Shown here: piece by piece, positions 31,908 to 41,065 of the stretch
Layout of the letters: each line of letters opens with the position of its first letter
Position numbering within the stretch: position 1 is the stretch's first letter
Assembly: GCF_000143415.4 (NCBI RefSeq)
Contig: NW_003314326.1
Span: 190,945 to 254,944 of the forward strand
Source of the DNA: Selaginella moellendorffii
Lineage: Eukaryota; Streptophyta; Lycopodiopsida; Selaginellales; Selaginellaceae
Length of the DNA stretch: 64,000 nt
Reading direction: 5' to 3'
Made by a program: the position numbers and the translations under genes
The notes under the pieces: model-generated
What the model was told of the DNA's origin: nothing
What the model saw: only the letters and a program-made list of their open reading frames with translations
The model's database searches: none

Positions 31908-34136
31908 ATGAACGTAAGGAGTGTGTGCATCTTTACATCAGCATAAATTCTAGGAATATTCACTATCTTTGTTGGGTGATGGAATCTATACGCTCGGCTT
32001 CACCGAGCTGGGTAAGGCTCTGGATAAGGAGTATCCAGTTTTCAATGGCGAACTCGGAGCTGCCATCACGAAGCACCAAATCACTGGGCGAGTGTTTCTT
32101 TATCTCGACCGCAACCACTGGACAGCCTGTGGTTTGACATTCGGGGCTGCCCTGCAGCTCGAGCTGCCGAGAGATCGTTTTCTAAAAGGTAGCCGTGTTT
32201 TAATAGTTTTTCTGAAGCACAGCACAAATCAACATCTTTATCAATGGCAGCCACATGTCTCATGAAACTCTCCATGCGAGGCTTGGTGATATGGACTTTT
32301 TCACTGTTCTGACTCGTCCTGTCGTCAGCTTGGAGCTCCATTTCAGGCCAGCAATCTGTTTGTTTCTTCAGATGGAAAGGAAACCATCGTTCGAGTATAT
32401 GGGCCGTGACATCGCGCCGAGAGTGGAAAGCTTCATCATGAACAGCCTCCTTGCCGAAGATGGGCGATCAGTAGATGCACCAACTTTCGCCGTGATCACT
32501 GGCACAGCGGGCTCCGGAAAGACAACTTGCGTAATGGCTGCTGTTGTGAACATGCATCGGAGGTTTGCAAAGGCTCGTGAGAAGAGCCCCGTTCCTCCTT
32601 TCTGGGAAGCTGTAGTACCAAAGGAAGATGGAGAGGCTGATGGAGACGAGATGGAAGCGGAAGAGGAAGCACAGGACAGCTACTGTACGTGGATTGCTCA
32701 CAGTTTGTCAATGATCCTTTCATGACGCTGAGAAACAGTCTGCTCCTGGCTTACATAGACGACAAGCAGGATATGCAACACATTCTTGCTGCTGAAGACT
32801 ACAGAAACTTGGAGGAATTTATTCGACTCAGGACATCCCGGGATCGCGTCTATGTTGTAGTTGACGATGCCAATGCCACTGGTGTGGACAAGGACGGTGG
32901 AAGTCAAACAGGAATTAGGAAGCCTTCAGTGGCGAAACGTACAGATGCCAGGGATAAGGTCGTGGCTGTGCAATTTGTCTGCTATCTCGTTGTCTGCTTT
33001 TCTGTGACGAGTGGGATCAGGAAGGACCTTGAGCACGATAAACGGCCAGCAGACTTTTTTATATGTGGAGGATACGAGGTAAGTGCGTGTGAGCTCATGG
33101 CTGCGTTTGTTTCCTACTGTAGGCTCGTGAATTGTGCAAGTATCTAGACCACCAAAAGTTACAAGTTTCAGTCAAGGAGCTTGCGGACTTGATGTGGTGG
33201 ACTGGTTTCGTGCCGAGTCTGGTCTACCGGTATCTCTTTGGAGACGTGGAACAGGTGGTAGGGGATATGTCATGGCGTTGCTGGCTAAGACGTTGAAGGA
33301 GAAAAAAGATACTGACGCTCGCACTGAGATTGAAAAGTGGTCATGTTCGACAGGCTCGAATAGGATGGAACGCTGAGATGGCTACGATATTGGCTGCTGC
33401 GTTATACAGACCGCTTCTCACGTTGAATAACGGGGCCCAGCTCGTTATAGATCCGGAGGTCGTTGTGACTGGCGAGGACATTTGTGAGGAGTACCCGAAC
33501 AAGAGAGTTCTGATTATTCCCAAGGAGTTCAACCACCTCAGGGCGCGTACGTATTATGTAGCTGGGGGACTCGTGGTTGTGATCCAGGTATCGGTGGCAA
33601 CAAACGCGATCAGGATCCACGCCGAGGCGAGGGAACTGGCTGGACAAATTTTCTGCGAATTGGCTGAAAAGTCCGCAGGTCGCAAGTGCTTCTGGCATGG
33701 GTTGTTCATGGTGACGCATGGGGATATGAAAAAAGGTGAGGATGTGTACGACGAAGTTGTGTCTACATTCGGTGGTTTTAGTAGTGCTCTCAAGGCCGTC
33801 GATGGACATTGCGATGTTCTGAAAGGAAGGGTTCCAAGAGAGGAGGTTTGCTTTGTTTGATTTCATGTAGATTGAAGACTGATTTGTTATTGTTTCAGGA
33901 TTCGTGCGTTGAGTGTTCTGTTACTTTGGTGAAGAAGAGCGTGGTGACTGGGTTCAATGCGGTGTTTGCAATGGCTGGGTTCACAGACTTTGTGCTGGTG
34001 AGAGGTACACTGGGCCCGAAAATGTTTTCCAGTGCCTTTTCTGTGATGCGACACCGGCATTGCATCGAAGAAAAGGGGTCCAGTCACGTCGAAGAAGAGG
34101 AAGGTAGAGGGAGATGTTGGCAACAACATCCGCATT
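31908..34136 (+). pseudogene. Degenerate P-loop ATPase with SAM-like N-terminus and PHD finger
   Basis: In order: a SAM-like helical segment (FTELGKALDKEYPVFNGEL, QITGRVFLYLDRNHW; about 31954-32188), then ERKPSFEYMGRDIAPRVESF, Walker A GTAGSGKTT (about 32500-32530), a frame break near 32687, QFVNDPFMTLRNSLLLAYI, Walker-B-like RVYVVVDDANA, a clean GT-AG intron after ICGGYE (about 33080-33122), DLMWWTGFVPSLVYRYLFGD, at least two more frame breaks (about 33260-33350), and IDPEVVVTGEDICEEYPNKR. The 3' end encodes a C4HC3 PHD finger (CVEC, then WVQCGVCNGWVHRLC and CLFC), broken by one missing base near 33915. The P-loop part recalls STAND or Crinkler/RHS-type NTPases; this is a resemblance only. 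The gene is dead in this assembly. Confidence 0.72.
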
Positions 34137-34139
34137 AAA

Positions 34140-34509
34140 ACCTGATGTGCATCACTGATCCACTTGTGATGGAAGGATCGGATTGCTGGCGACTCTGGCG
34201 ACTCTGGCGACTCTGCAAAAATTACTTCATGTCTCAATCAAATTCTCTTCATTCTGCATTTGTCAAGTGCCCTGCAAACATTTCTCCTCGCGACGAAAGA
34301 TGTTCATCAGCTCCTGGGAGACCTTCAAGGCATCCGTGAGCAAGAGAGGATGCTGTTAGCAACTTTCGGCGGTAAACAACTCGTATAGCTTTTTATTCGA
34401 GCCCTGGGATCTTCTAATCCAGATTCAATCCGGACATGCTCAAGAGGGAATCTTTGTCAATGGTACTTAGCGATCTTATCCCTCGAAGGAGCAATCTATG
34501 AAGGCTTTG
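34140..34509. other. Spacer with short triplicated 9-mer
   Basis: GGCGACTCT-type units repeat three times at about 34187-34214. No gene is supported here; the stretch may be the 3' part of the inserted ATPase unit. Confidence 0.4.
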
Positions 34510-34770
34510 GGCCATAGCAAGCTCGCGTGAGAGAAGCACACGCGTTTCGCCTCGACGGGGTGAGAACTGCCTCTAAGTAGCGATATCTGTCACTGTGAGT
34601 GAGCTGCAAGAGCACAAATGCCCTACACCGAGTGTGGTATGTGTCTGTTCTTTAGTGGTGGTGACGCACGGTCACGGTCACGGGCAAGGCAGCCGCTTCG
34701 TTCAATGTCTTGAGCATCTCTAGCGACAACCAGTCGTGGTGCGACGTGGAGCATTTCCTTGTCCTCGGGA
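34510..34770 (+). pseudogene. Relic: 3' half of the phosphoglycerate mutase-like gene
   Basis: Bases 34515-34620 match exon 4 and intron 4 of the intact gene (GCAAGCTCGCG, GAAGC(C/A)CACGCGTTT, GGTGAGAACT), and 34660-34760 match exon 6 (GTGGTGGTGACGCACGGT, GTCTTGAGCATCTCTAGCGA, GTGGTGCGACGTGGAGCAT). Intron sequence is kept, so this is a DNA-level copy and not a retrocopy. Exon 5 and the catalytic segments are lost. Confidence 0.9.
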
Positions 34771-34818
34771 CCCCTCCATTCCATCCAAAGAATCCACACT
34801 CACAATTCCTTAGAATGA

Positions 34819-36570
34819 ATGAGCATTGCCCGCAGCCTCCGGTCCTGTGCTTGCCTTGCGGAGGCACGGCAGCTCCACGCTCGAATCATCGGCAGTGGAA
34901 GCGGCTTCTTTCTCGTCAATCTCTTGATCCAGGCGTACGGCAGATGTGGCAGCCCGGAAGAGGCAAGGATGGTGTTGGACCACGAGATCCAAGAGCCCAA
35001 CATCTTCTCGTTGAATTTCATGATCCAGGCATATGCCCGGAATGGGTATACTGCGGAGGCCATGGATTTCTTTCACCAGATGCCGCGGAGGGACGTGGTT
35101 ACCTGGACGTCAATGGTTGCGCTTTTTATGCATGCAAGGCACAAGCAAGAAGCTCAGACATTCTTCTTAAAAATGCCACAGCGGAATGCAATCACTTGGA
35201 ATGTGCTACTCGCAGCAAATGCCCAGAATGGAGATGAGAGATCTCTTGCAAAGGCTACCTTTGATGCTATGCCCGCTCGGACCATCATCTCTTGGAATAC
35301 AATGCTACAGGCGGGGTTGGATCCGTGCGCAGTGAGTGATGTGTTTCACAAGATGCCAGCGCGTGATGGTGTTTCCTGGGACTTGGCAGCCTACCACAAC
35401 CGGGATGCCAAACACTGGTTTGACAACAACCCGGAGAAATCCCATGTCTCGTGGAACATCCTCCATGCACGAACGGATGATTTAGAGCACTGCAAACTTG
35501 TCTACGAGAGAATGCCCGCACACGGGGTCCTGTCGTCCACTGCCATGATCCAAGAATTCTCTTTGAAAGGGGAGATCAGTAGAGCACAAAGTGTGTTTCA
35601 TTCGATGCATGCGCGCAGCCTCGTCACATGGAACACGATGATCTCAGCGTACTCGCAAGCGTTTCAGGTACGTCAAGCACAAGATCTGTTTGATCGAGCT
35701 CCGCAGCGAGATGTCATCTCTTGGACTTCCATGTTTCAGGCTCTTGCGACCTTCGGGAAACTTTCGGATGCCAAGGCGGCATTCGACGATATGCCGGAGA
35801 AGAATGTAGTTTCCTGGACGGGGTTACTACTTCTATACTCTCGTGCCGAGAGCCTCGACCGTTCCAAAGCAGCGTTTGATCGAATGCCCAGGCACGACCT
35901 TGCTGGATGGAACGCCATTATAGCAGCGTATGCTCGAAACGGGCATCTCAAGGAAGCGAGGCAGCTCTTTGAAGAGCTGATGCCGGAGAGAGGAACTTGG
36001 TCTTGCAGTTGCTTGATCGATGCCTACGCGCGGCACGGCCAGCTGCAAGACGCGAAGAAACTCTTTGATGATCCTTTGAACACCAGAGACGTTGCCTCGT
36101 GGAACTCCATGATGGAGGCGTATGCCCTCGACGAGCACAGCACGGCGACCATCCAGCTCTTCCGTGAGATGCAGCTCGACGGTACCACCCCGGACGGCAT
36201 ATCGTTTACCACCATTCTGGCGGCATGCAGCCACCTTGGGCGTCCACAGGACGCGCAGCGCTACTTGGAGTCCATGGCCGGTGACTATGGACTAGAGCCG
36301 GAGCGAGATCACTACATCTGCGTTATAGACAACCTGGGACGAGTGGGAAGGCTCGAACACGCCGAGGAGCTCGTTAGTTACATGCCATCTCTGGAGCTGG
36401 ACGGTGGCCATTTTGCCTGGAAAACATTGCTAGGAGCTTGTAGGAACCATGGCGATCTGGGACGGGGATGTTACGTGGCCAAGCACGCTCTAGAGCTGGA
36501 TCCGCAATGGGCATCGCTTTACTCTCTCCTATCAAACATTGTCGTTGAATCATTGAATGCTCAAGAATGA
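34819..36570 (+). CDS. PPR protein built of S-type repeats
   Basis: Single exon, 583 residues, starting MSIARSLRSCACLAEARQLH. After a first P-type helix pair (LLIQAYGRCGSPEEARMV) come about fourteen 31-residue S-type repeats with the core MPxRDVVTWTSMVALFM. Some are shortened, for example around DLAAYHNRDAKHWFDNN. The end is HYICVIDNLGRVGRLEHAEE, WKTLLGACRNHGDLGRG and ASLYSLLSNIVVES, then stop: E1 and a trace of E2, no DYW. A plastid or mitochondrial RNA-binding role is known for the family; the target is unknown. Its stop is 10 bp from the stop of the facing phosphatase gene. Confidence 0.9.
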   Translation: MSIARSLRSCACLAEARQLHARIIGSGSGFFLVNLLIQAYGRCGSPEEARMVLDHEIQEPNIFSLNFMIQAYARNGYTAEAMDFFHQMPRRDVVTWTSMVALFMHARHKQEAQTFFLKMPQRNAITWNVLLAANAQNGDERSLAKATFDAMPARTIISWNTMLQAGLDPCAVSDVFHKMPARDGVSWDLAAYHNRDAKHWFDNNPEKSHVSWNILHARTDDLEHCKLVYERMPAHGVLSSTAMIQEFSLKGEISRAQSVFHSMHARSLVTWNTMISAYSQAFQVRQAQDLFDRAPQRDVISWTSMFQALATFGKLSDAKAAFDDMPEKNVVSWTGLLLLYSRAESLDRSKAAFDRMPRHDLAGWNAIIAAYARNGHLKEARQLFEELMPERGTWSCSCLIDAYARHGQLQDAKKLFDDPLNTRDVASWNSMMEAYALDEHSTATIQLFREMQLDGTTPDGISFTTILAACSHLGRPQDAQRYLESMAGDYGLEPERDHYICVIDNLGRVGRLEHAEELVSYMPSLELDGGHFAWKTLLGACRNHGDLGRGCYVAKHALELDPQWASLYSLLSNIVVESLNAQE

Positions 36571-36580
36571 GAGAGATACA

Positions 36581-37177
36581 CTAGCCGTCAAAATCATCAT
36601 CGTTATGATCGAGCTCCAAGACATCATCATCACTGTCGCTGTAAACTTCAATGTGATCAAGAGCTCCGTCGTCCCTGAGCTTCCGGAGTTCTCCTCTCAC
36701 GTCTTTGGAAACCGCAAGCTTCCGGAGGATCTCGGCCACGTTGGAGAGCTGGCAGTCATCATCGTTATCGCCCTCATAGCTTTCGATCATAATGGCGTTA
36801 TCCACAACATGATCTGGTATCAAATCCCGGTCGTCGTCCACCAGCACCACCTTGCTCAAATCCCGACCAAGCTTGGTCACGTCCTTGGTTAGATCTGCTC
36901 CAAAGTCCATGTTTGATAGTAAGTGCGAGAACTCGGATCCTTTGCACTGGAGCTGCCGCAACGCGTTGGCTGCGTAGTCACTAGGAGCGCTAGTCCACAA
37001 CACAAGCTCGTAGATGTCCGCCATATCCTTTAGAAACTGATCCACTCCTGGCCGCTTGGATATGTGCAATCGATCGCTAGTCAAGGGCCATAACAACGTC
37101 CCATCCATGTCCAGGACCAACGTCGCGGGCTTGGAACTTGGTGGAAGAAGAGGACTAGCTCGCCATTCACTCGCCAT
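36581..37177 (-). CDS. FCP1/SCP-like DxD phosphatase
   Basis: Single exon, 198 residues from the ATG at 37177. The HAD-type catalytic motif is ATLVLDMDGTLLWPL (Asp 23 and Asp 25); the family consensus is DxDxT and here Gly follows the second Asp (DMDGT). Further marks are RPGVDQFLKDMADIYELVLW, TSAPSDYAANAL and GRDLSKVVLVDDDRDLIPDH, as in the NIF/SCP1 family. These proteins dephosphorylate phosphoserine in the RNA polymerase II tail or other proteins. The C-terminus is very acidic (SDSDDDVLELDHNDDDFDG). The start codon is 49 bp from that of the divergent PPR gene. Confidence 0.86.
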   Translation of the reverse strand: MASEWRASPLLPPSSKPATLVLDMDGTLLWPLTSDRLHISKRPGVDQFLKDMADIYELVLWTSAPSDYAANALRQLQCKGSEFSHLLSNMDFGADLTKDVTKLGRDLSKVVLVDDDRDLIPDHVVDNAIMIESYEGDNDDDCQLSNVAEILRKLAVSKDVRGELRKLRDDGALDHIEVYSDSDDDVLELDHNDDDFDG

Positions 37178-37226
37178 CGAATGAAACTCCTCCAACCTAG
37201 ATTTCTCTCGCGGGGCCCTTATTTGT

Positions 37227-39917
37227 ATGAGGCCGTGGCAATTGGTGCGCACGAGATCCATCCATGGTTTGAGCGCTCTCCAGGAGCAAGACGCGTTTGC
37301 GCAGCTCGTGCGATCCTGCCGAGACATATCCCAGGCCAAACACCTCCATTCTAGCATTCTCTCCAGCGTGCACGCTACCAACACCTTCCTCGTGAACCTC
37401 ATCGTCCAAATGTATGGCCGATGCGGCGATGTAAACAGCGCTAGGCAGGTTTTCGATTCGCTTCGGCAGCCCAATCTCTTCTCCTGGAACATCATGATCC
37501 AGGCATATGCCCAAAACGGGCAACTCCACGACGCCAAGCTCATTTTCGATGCGGTTCCTTGCAAGGATGTTGTCTCCTGGAACGCGATGATAGCGATTTT
37601 CGTTCTAGCTGGAGATGTCGAGGGAGCTCATTATGTCTTTGATTGCATGGACCACCGAAACGTGGTGTCGTGGAACACGATATTAGCAGCATATACCGAG
37701 TTTGGGCATATTGGAACTGTTCTTTTTCTCTTTGAAAGAATGCCTCAAACAAACGCGATATCGACCAATACTCTTATTCAAGCTCTTGCTTGCTCCCACC
37801 GTCTTGATGAATCCAAGTCCCTTTTTGATTTGATGCCCGTTAGAACGGTTGTTTCATGGAACACACTCCTGCAGGCTTATACCTACAGCGGGCAGCCGGA
37901 GCTAGTGACCATCATCTATCTCCGGATGCCTCATTGGGACGTCATCTCGTGCTCATCGTTGATCGCTGTGTCTGACAAAGACGATCGCTTGGGTTATGGC
38001 AAGCAGTCCTTTGATCAAATGCCTCACCGAAACATCATCTCCTGGACCGCCATGTTTCAGGCGTATGCCCAAACGGGACATCTCCATTCTGCTACAGAGG
38101 TGTTTTACAAGATGCCCGAGTGGAATCTAGTGTCCATGAATGCACTGCTCCAAGCGTCCGCAGATCTAGATAGTTTAGAAGTTTCCCAGGAAGTGTTTGC
38201 ATGGATGCCGGACCGGGATGCAGTGTCGTGGACAGTGATGCTCCAAGCAAATGCTCAAGCTGGAGATTTATCCACAGCAGCAGCCATCTTCAATGAAATG
38301 CCGTGCCGGACCATGGTCTCCTGGAACTCCATGTTGCAAATCTTAAGCCAGAGGGTCGACTCCATCACCGATGCCAAGCTCGTGTTTGATCTCATCCCCC
38401 AGCACGACACCATCTCCTGGACAACGATGATCGCGGCATTCGCCCAGGCCGGATGCGTGGACGAGGCCTGGGACGTGTTCGCCAGCATACCACAGCACAG
38501 CTCCATCTCCTGGACCGCCATGATCGCGGCTTTCACTCACAACGGATTCACGAGCGAGGCACTGCGACACTTCGAGTCGATGCCCGAGCAAGGGCTGGCA
38601 GCCAAGAACACTATCATCTCTTGCCATGCCGAGGCCACGGGCGAGATGAGCTCGAGCAAGCACGTCTTCGATGAGATGAGCCAACGAGACGTGGTTACTT
38701 GGACGGCCATGATTGGGGGATACGGTCAGGTGGACGCTCCAGATGAAGCCACGGCGGTGTTTGAGCGAATGCCACAGTGGGATCTCGTTGCCTGGAACGC
38801 GCTCATCCAGGCCTACGCGCAAAATGGCGGGGTCGATGGTAGCAAGAGGCTGTTCGATGCGATGCCGCAGAGGAATCGAGTGTCGTGGAGCACGATGGTG
38901 CAACTGGTTGCCGGGGAGGATCCGGCGGCCGGGCGATTGATGCTGGAGAAGATGCCCCGCCAGGACGCCGTCGCCTGGACTGCCGTCGTCGCGGCATACG
39001 CGCAGCTGGGTCGACTGCTTGAGATCGGTGATCTCTTCGACAGCGTGCATTGCGTGGACGTGGTGGCGTGGAATGCGATGATCCAAGCCAACTGCAAGGA
39101 CTCCAACCTCGAGGGCGCCAAGGCTGTGTTTGATCGGATGCCCAAAAGGAATGTTGTGTCTTGGAATTCAGTTGTGTCAGCAAATGCCCAAAGAGGGTAT
39201 CTTGAGACTGCGAAACTGGTGTTTGACTCTATGCCCAGCCGAGATGTGGTGTCGTGGAACGTTATGGTTGCGGGCTATGCTCAGAAAGGGTTTCTAGAGG
39301 AAGCTCGGTTCTTGCTGGAGCAGCTTCCACAGGGCGATGCAACGTCGTGGAACACCATGTTTGATGCATATGCCTTGAATGGGCAATGCTCAAAGGCGCT
39401 GGAGCTCTTTCCACTCATGAACTTGGAAGGAGTTGTGGCCAACGAGGTGAGCTTTGTTAGTATTCTCGCCGCTTGCAGCCACTTGGGACTTGTCAAGGAA
39501 GGATGGCACCACTTCACTTGCATGACCGACGATGTGGGACTATCGCCCACTCGCGAGCACTACCTTTGTATGGTGGACATGCTCGCTCGCTCCGGGCGGC
39601 TTTGGGACGCGGAGAACTTGATAGGAACAATGCCATTCCCTCCTGATGGTGTGGCCTGGGGGACTTTGCTAGCGGCTTGCCGAAACAATGTCGATGTGGA
39701 GCGCGGAGCACGAGCAGCCGAGGAGGCACTCCAGCACGAGTACGACGTCTCCGGCCCCTACATGCTACTCTGCAGCATGCAGGCGGTAGCGGCTCACTGC
39801 ACAGGCTTTGAGACAAGGGCTCATCGGCAAACTGGCTTAGTTTATCATGAGTTAGAGAGCTCGAGCTTTTACAACGAAGAACGATCAAGCACGAGAGTTA
39901 CGAGCGTTCGATCATGA
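37227..39917 (+). CDS. Long PPR protein made of about two dozen S-type repeats
   Basis: Single exon, 896 residues. A leader (AFAQLVRSCRDISQAKHLH) and one P-type unit (VQMYGRCGDVNSARQVFDSL) are followed by an almost unbroken array of 31-residue units such as FDAVPCKDVVSWNAMIAIFV and FDRMPKRNVVSWNSVVSANA. The unit phase is held for over 650 residues. The C-terminal part is VSFVSILAACSHLGLVKEGW, HYLCMVDMLARSGRLWDAE, VAWGTLLAACRNNVDVERGA and GPYMLLCSM, then an unrelated tail of about 45 residues to the stop, so E2/DYW are absent. Its last 6 bp overlap the 3' end of the facing Gnk2 gene. Confidence 0.92.
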   Translation: MRPWQLVRTRSIHGLSALQEQDAFAQLVRSCRDISQAKHLHSSILSSVHATNTFLVNLIVQMYGRCGDVNSARQVFDSLRQPNLFSWNIMIQAYAQNGQLHDAKLIFDAVPCKDVVSWNAMIAIFVLAGDVEGAHYVFDCMDHRNVVSWNTILAAYTEFGHIGTVLFLFERMPQTNAISTNTLIQALACSHRLDESKSLFDLMPVRTVVSWNTLLQAYTYSGQPELVTIIYLRMPHWDVISCSSLIAVSDKDDRLGYGKQSFDQMPHRNIISWTAMFQAYAQTGHLHSATEVFYKMPEWNLVSMNALLQASADLDSLEVSQEVFAWMPDRDAVSWTVMLQANAQAGDLSTAAAIFNEMPCRTMVSWNSMLQILSQRVDSITDAKLVFDLIPQHDTISWTTMIAAFAQAGCVDEAWDVFASIPQHSSISWTAMIAAFTHNGFTSEALRHFESMPEQGLAAKNTIISCHAEATGEMSSSKHVFDEMSQRDVVTWTAMIGGYGQVDAPDEATAVFERMPQWDLVAWNALIQAYAQNGGVDGSKRLFDAMPQRNRVSWSTMVQLVAGEDPAAGRLMLEKMPRQDAVAWTAVVAAYAQLGRLLEIGDLFDSVHCVDVVAWNAMIQANCKDSNLEGAKAVFDRMPKRNVVSWNSVVSANAQRGYLETAKLVFDSMPSRDVVSWNVMVAGYAQKGFLEEARFLLEQLPQGDATSWNTMFDAYALNGQCSKALELFPLMNLEGVVANEVSFVSILAACSHLGLVKEGWHHFTCMTDDVGLSPTREHYLCMVDMLARSGRLWDAENLIGTMPFPPDGVAWGTLLAACRNNVDVERGARAAEEALQHEYDVSGPYMLLCSMQAVAAHCTGFETRAHRQTGLVYHELESSSFYNEERSSTRVTSVRS

Positions 39918-40346
39918 CGACGACGAGGAGCTCAGCCCCTGCAAGCAATTGAAGTTGAAGCTGTATGCCTCGTAGCGCATGTAGCACACGTCGGTGCTCG
40001 TCTTCATGCACAGCCTAGCTCCCTTGGAGAGGGGCGCTGCTCGATCGAGATTCGCCTTGATAGTCTGCAAGCATCCCTTGCAGTTACTGCCTTTGATGCA
40101 GAGGGCGAAGCCACTGACAGTGTTGGGCGACTGGCCGTGGCTAAACTCCGAAGAGACAGCCTGGGGAGCATGATCCAGCAGGACTTGATACACATCTAGC
40201 CAGTTCTGCTGGAACGGACTTCCCAAGCTCGTGTTACCTGTGTTGTAGTACATGAGGTTTGTTCCAATGTCGTCGGGACAACCGTCGGAGGCGTCTCCGA
40301 AGCTCATGGCGTGGATCAGCAGCAAGATGATGGCGAGGAGAGTCAT
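39912..40346 (-). CDS. Secreted cysteine-rich Gnk2 (DUF26) protein
   Basis: Single exon, 144 residues. The signal peptide is MTLLAIILLLIHAMSFGDAS. One Gnk2/DUF26 domain follows, with GFALCIKGSNCKGCLQTIKA giving the C-X6-C-X2-C core and two further Cys in ARLCMKTSTDVCYMRYEAYS. Gnk2 domains bind mannose in ginkbilobin-type antifungal proteins and occur in cysteine-rich receptor-like kinases; a free secreted single domain is the ginkbilobin form. There is no transmembrane segment or kinase. The Ser-rich C-terminal end overlaps the end of the PPR gene by 6 bp. Confidence 0.86.
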   Translation of the reverse strand: MTLLAIILLLIHAMSFGDASDGCPDDIGTNLMYYNTGNTSLGSPFQQNWLDVYQVLLDHAPQAVSSEFSHGQSPNTVSGFALCIKGSNCKGCLQTIKANLDRAAPLSKGARLCMKTSTDVCYMRYEAYSFNFNCLQGLSSSSSS

Positions 40347-41065
40347 CCTGACCAGATTTTACTAAGTACCACTTACTCGCTCGCTCTTCACAACGAAACT
40401 AGGCGAGCTTTATATCCACAAGGAAGCTTGACTTAGTCCCAAGTTGGAGCGAGCACCACTGAAAATGACTCGATGCAATAGCTTAATGCAAGCACATCCT
40501 TTTCTCCATGGCTAGAATCGTGCTTCTCATTCAGGTAGTTAGCAGTGGAATCGTGAAAAGAGCAAGCCTCGGATCGGAAACTTTTCGACTAGAGGTCCAC
40601 CGTGACGCTGGGACTGTCCGGCTTGATCCATTCCACTTCGAGGTAGGCCAGTGCCTTGTCAACTGGGCAGGCATATGGCGGCAAGCAACGACGATACGGC
40701 ACTGTCTCGGCCTTGTTCGTCATCCCGCATTTCATGGAAGAATTGAGCTCCATTGTCGGCTCTAGCCAGACACCAACGAACTCCGTGTAACCAAAATCTG
40801 CCGGGCATCAGCCATACAAACACACTTCGTGAGCGCTTCGATGATCCTGGAGCGGCAGACACGAGCGTGGTGGAGGGATATGAGAGACGAAGAATCCATG
40901 ACAAGTTTGCCGCCCGTGATAGCGGCAACGAATGCGGCGGACACGACGCCAAATCCGTGCATGCCTGGAGGCTCGTCACCTTTCTCTTCCTCTTTGGATT
41001 GTTCGAGTAAATCGTCACGCTGGGACTCGATTGAAACTTGCCAAGAACACGAACTTACTTTTCTC
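40347..41065. other. Intergenic stretch with a weak coding-like signal
   Basis: No gene can be supported. On the minus strand between about 41000 and 40590, pieces of plausible peptide occur in different frames (for example GVVSAAFVAAITGG and ALAYLEVEWIKPD), so a decayed gene is possible. I could not tie it to a family. Confidence 0.3.

Noticed and set aside
40590-41000. Possible small gene on the minus strand
   Set aside because: Plausible peptide pieces lie in different frames with no clear splice sites or family match.
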